From JAHHUH01 sp045123075 (GTDB lineage: Bacteria > Bacillota > Negativicutes > Acidaminococcales > Acidaminococcaceae): a stretch of DNA of 6,869 nucleotides. The stretch spans positions 1-6,869 of the forward strand of contig JBGVIJ010000051.1 of the NCBI GenBank assembly GCA_045123075.1. Reading direction: 5' to 3'. Shown here piece after piece: positions 6,454 to 6,869 of this stretch (the first letter of the stretch is position 1; every line of letters begins with the position of its first letter). A program made the translations under genes and the position numbers. Under the pieces are notes generated by a model. It had not been told where the DNA came from, searched no databases, and saw only the letters and a program-made list of their open reading frames with translations.

Positions 6454-6509
6454 CACAACAACCTCCCATTCATCTATGTAAAAACATTCAATACTTATCC
6501 ATTGTGTTT

Positions 6510-6518
6510 ATTATAACA
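6510..6518 (-). promoter_or_regulatory. Extended -10 promoter upstream of deoC
   Basis: The minus strand reads TGTTATAAT, matching TGnTATAAT. No good -35 lies at 16–18 bp. Transcription would begin near 6503 and give a leader of about 50 bases before deoC. The promoter sits between the terminator of the upstream gene and deoC, so it probably drives deoC through barstar. Confidence 0.65.
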
Positions 6519-6526
6519 AATTTGTT
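6515..6526. promoter_or_regulatory. Palindrome overlapping the deoC promoter (possible operator)
   Basis: AACAAATTTGTT is a perfect 12-bp palindrome that overlaps the first base of the -10 box and the bases just upstream. A repressor bound here would block the promoter. The sequence is AT-rich and short, so chance is a real alternative, and no regulator gene is present in the window. Confidence 0.3.
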
Positions 6527-6548
6527 GCTCACGAGTGTGGCAAAATGG

Positions 6549-6577
6549 AAAAAAGGACGAGCTTTGCTCGTCCTTTT
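6549..6577 (-). terminator. Intrinsic terminator of the TolC-family gene
   Basis: A 12-bp perfect stem (6551–6562 with 6566–6577) has a three-base loop and a GC-rich core (GGACGAGC). On the minus strand it ends in a run of six T. It starts ten bases past the stop codon of the TolC-family gene and separates that gene from the deoC unit. The stem is symmetric, so it could work in both directions, but no plus-strand gene needs it. Confidence 0.92.
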
Positions 6578-6586
6578 ATATTAGTT

Positions 6587-6869
6587 TTATTTTTCAACTT
6601 TTACTTGATGGGGGAACTGCATCGGCACGCCAATAGCATTTTCCAAATTAGTTTTGGAGATATTGTAATCGTAAACAGATTGCAAATAGTTGGTTTGCGC
6701 ATTGGTCAAAGCAACTTGTGCGTCCAATACGTCGGTGTTAGTACCAACGCCTGCTTGGTAGCGCAATTGAGCAATACGATAATCTTCTTCTGCTTGAGAT
6801 ACTGCTACTTCGGTAGTGCTAATACGTTTTTCTGCTTCACGCAAGTTCAAGTATTGGCTACGTACGTCA
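6587..6869 (-). CDS. TolC-family outer-membrane efflux protein, C-terminal fragment
   Basis: The final 93 residues of a TolC/OprM-like protein; the start lies beyond the right edge. These proteins form trimeric channels from the outer membrane through the periplasm and serve tripartite efflux pumps or type I secretion. The fragment matches the last coiled-coil repeat of the family. It reads RSQYLNLREAEKRISTTEVA, then AEEDYRIAQLRYQAGVGTNT, DVLDAQVALTNAQTNYLQS and VYDYNISKTNLENAIG. The RYQAGVGTxxDVLDAQ core is diagnostic of the family. The frame stays open to base 6869, so the TTG or other internal codons near 6850 are not the true start. Its presence implies an outer membrane. The rest of its operon, likely membrane-fusion and pump subunits, would lie off the window if present. 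Confidence 0.92.
   Translation of the reverse strand, partial: DVRSQYLNLREAEKRISTTEVAVSQAEEDYRIAQLRYQAGVGTNTDVLDAQVALTNAQTNYLQSVYDYNISKTNLENAIGVPMQFPHQVKVEK

Noticed and set aside
6488..6502. Tiny leader open frame (ATG, three more codons, stop) upstream of deoC
   Set aside because: It has no ribosome site and no coding pattern suggesting attenuation, and such short frames are expected by chance.
6538..6543. TTGCCA as a -35 box for the deoC promoter
   Set aside because: It is a five-of-six match to the consensus but sits 22 bases from the -10 box, too far for normal sigma factor binding.

Overview
The window reads as chromosomal DNA of a diderm Firmicute, most likely a Negativicute. A walJ–htrA–rlmH block typical of low-GC Gram-positives sits beside a TolC-family outer-membrane efflux gene, which only a two-membrane cell needs. 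The DNA is moderately AT-rich and all nine recognisable genes lie on the minus strand, so transcription runs from high to low coordinates. The lineage is an inference from gene content; no rRNA is present to confirm it.

In transcription order: (1) 6869–6587 is the C-terminal end of a TolC-family protein, cut by the window edge and closed by a strong hairpin terminator (6549–6577). (2) An extended -10 promoter near 6510–6518 starts a tightly packed run: deoC (deoxyribose-phosphate aldolase), walJ (metallo-beta-lactamase-fold hydrolase), an HtrA-type serine protease predicted to be a lipoprotein, rlmH (23S rRNA pseudouridine methyltransferase), a barnase-type ribonuclease predicted to be a lipoprotein, and its barstar-type inhibitor. 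Gaps in this run range from a 4-bp overlap to 47 bp, and I see no terminator until after barstar. (3) A long-loop hairpin (2484–2536) ends that run and carries in its loop the promoter of the next unit. (4) That unit is an ABC-F ATPase of the Uup type followed 15 bp later by a MATE-family efflux protein, which is cut by the left edge.

Most genes are housekeeping: deoxynucleoside catabolism, envelope stress and cell-wall control, ribosome maturation, ribosome rescue and drug export. The unusual part is the RNase–inhibitor pair at the tail of the walJ-htrA-rlmH operon. The nuclease keeps every barnase catalytic residue but carries a lipobox and a Lys/Thr/Ala-rich tether, so it should be anchored outside the cytoplasmic membrane while barstar protects the cytoplasm. 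At the enzyme–inhibitor interface, the position of barnase Arg59 and the barstar positions known to face it are all changed, which looks like a rewired interface.

I found no tRNA, rRNA, CRISPR array, insertion sequence or riboswitch. No gene-free stretch exceeds about 135 bases.
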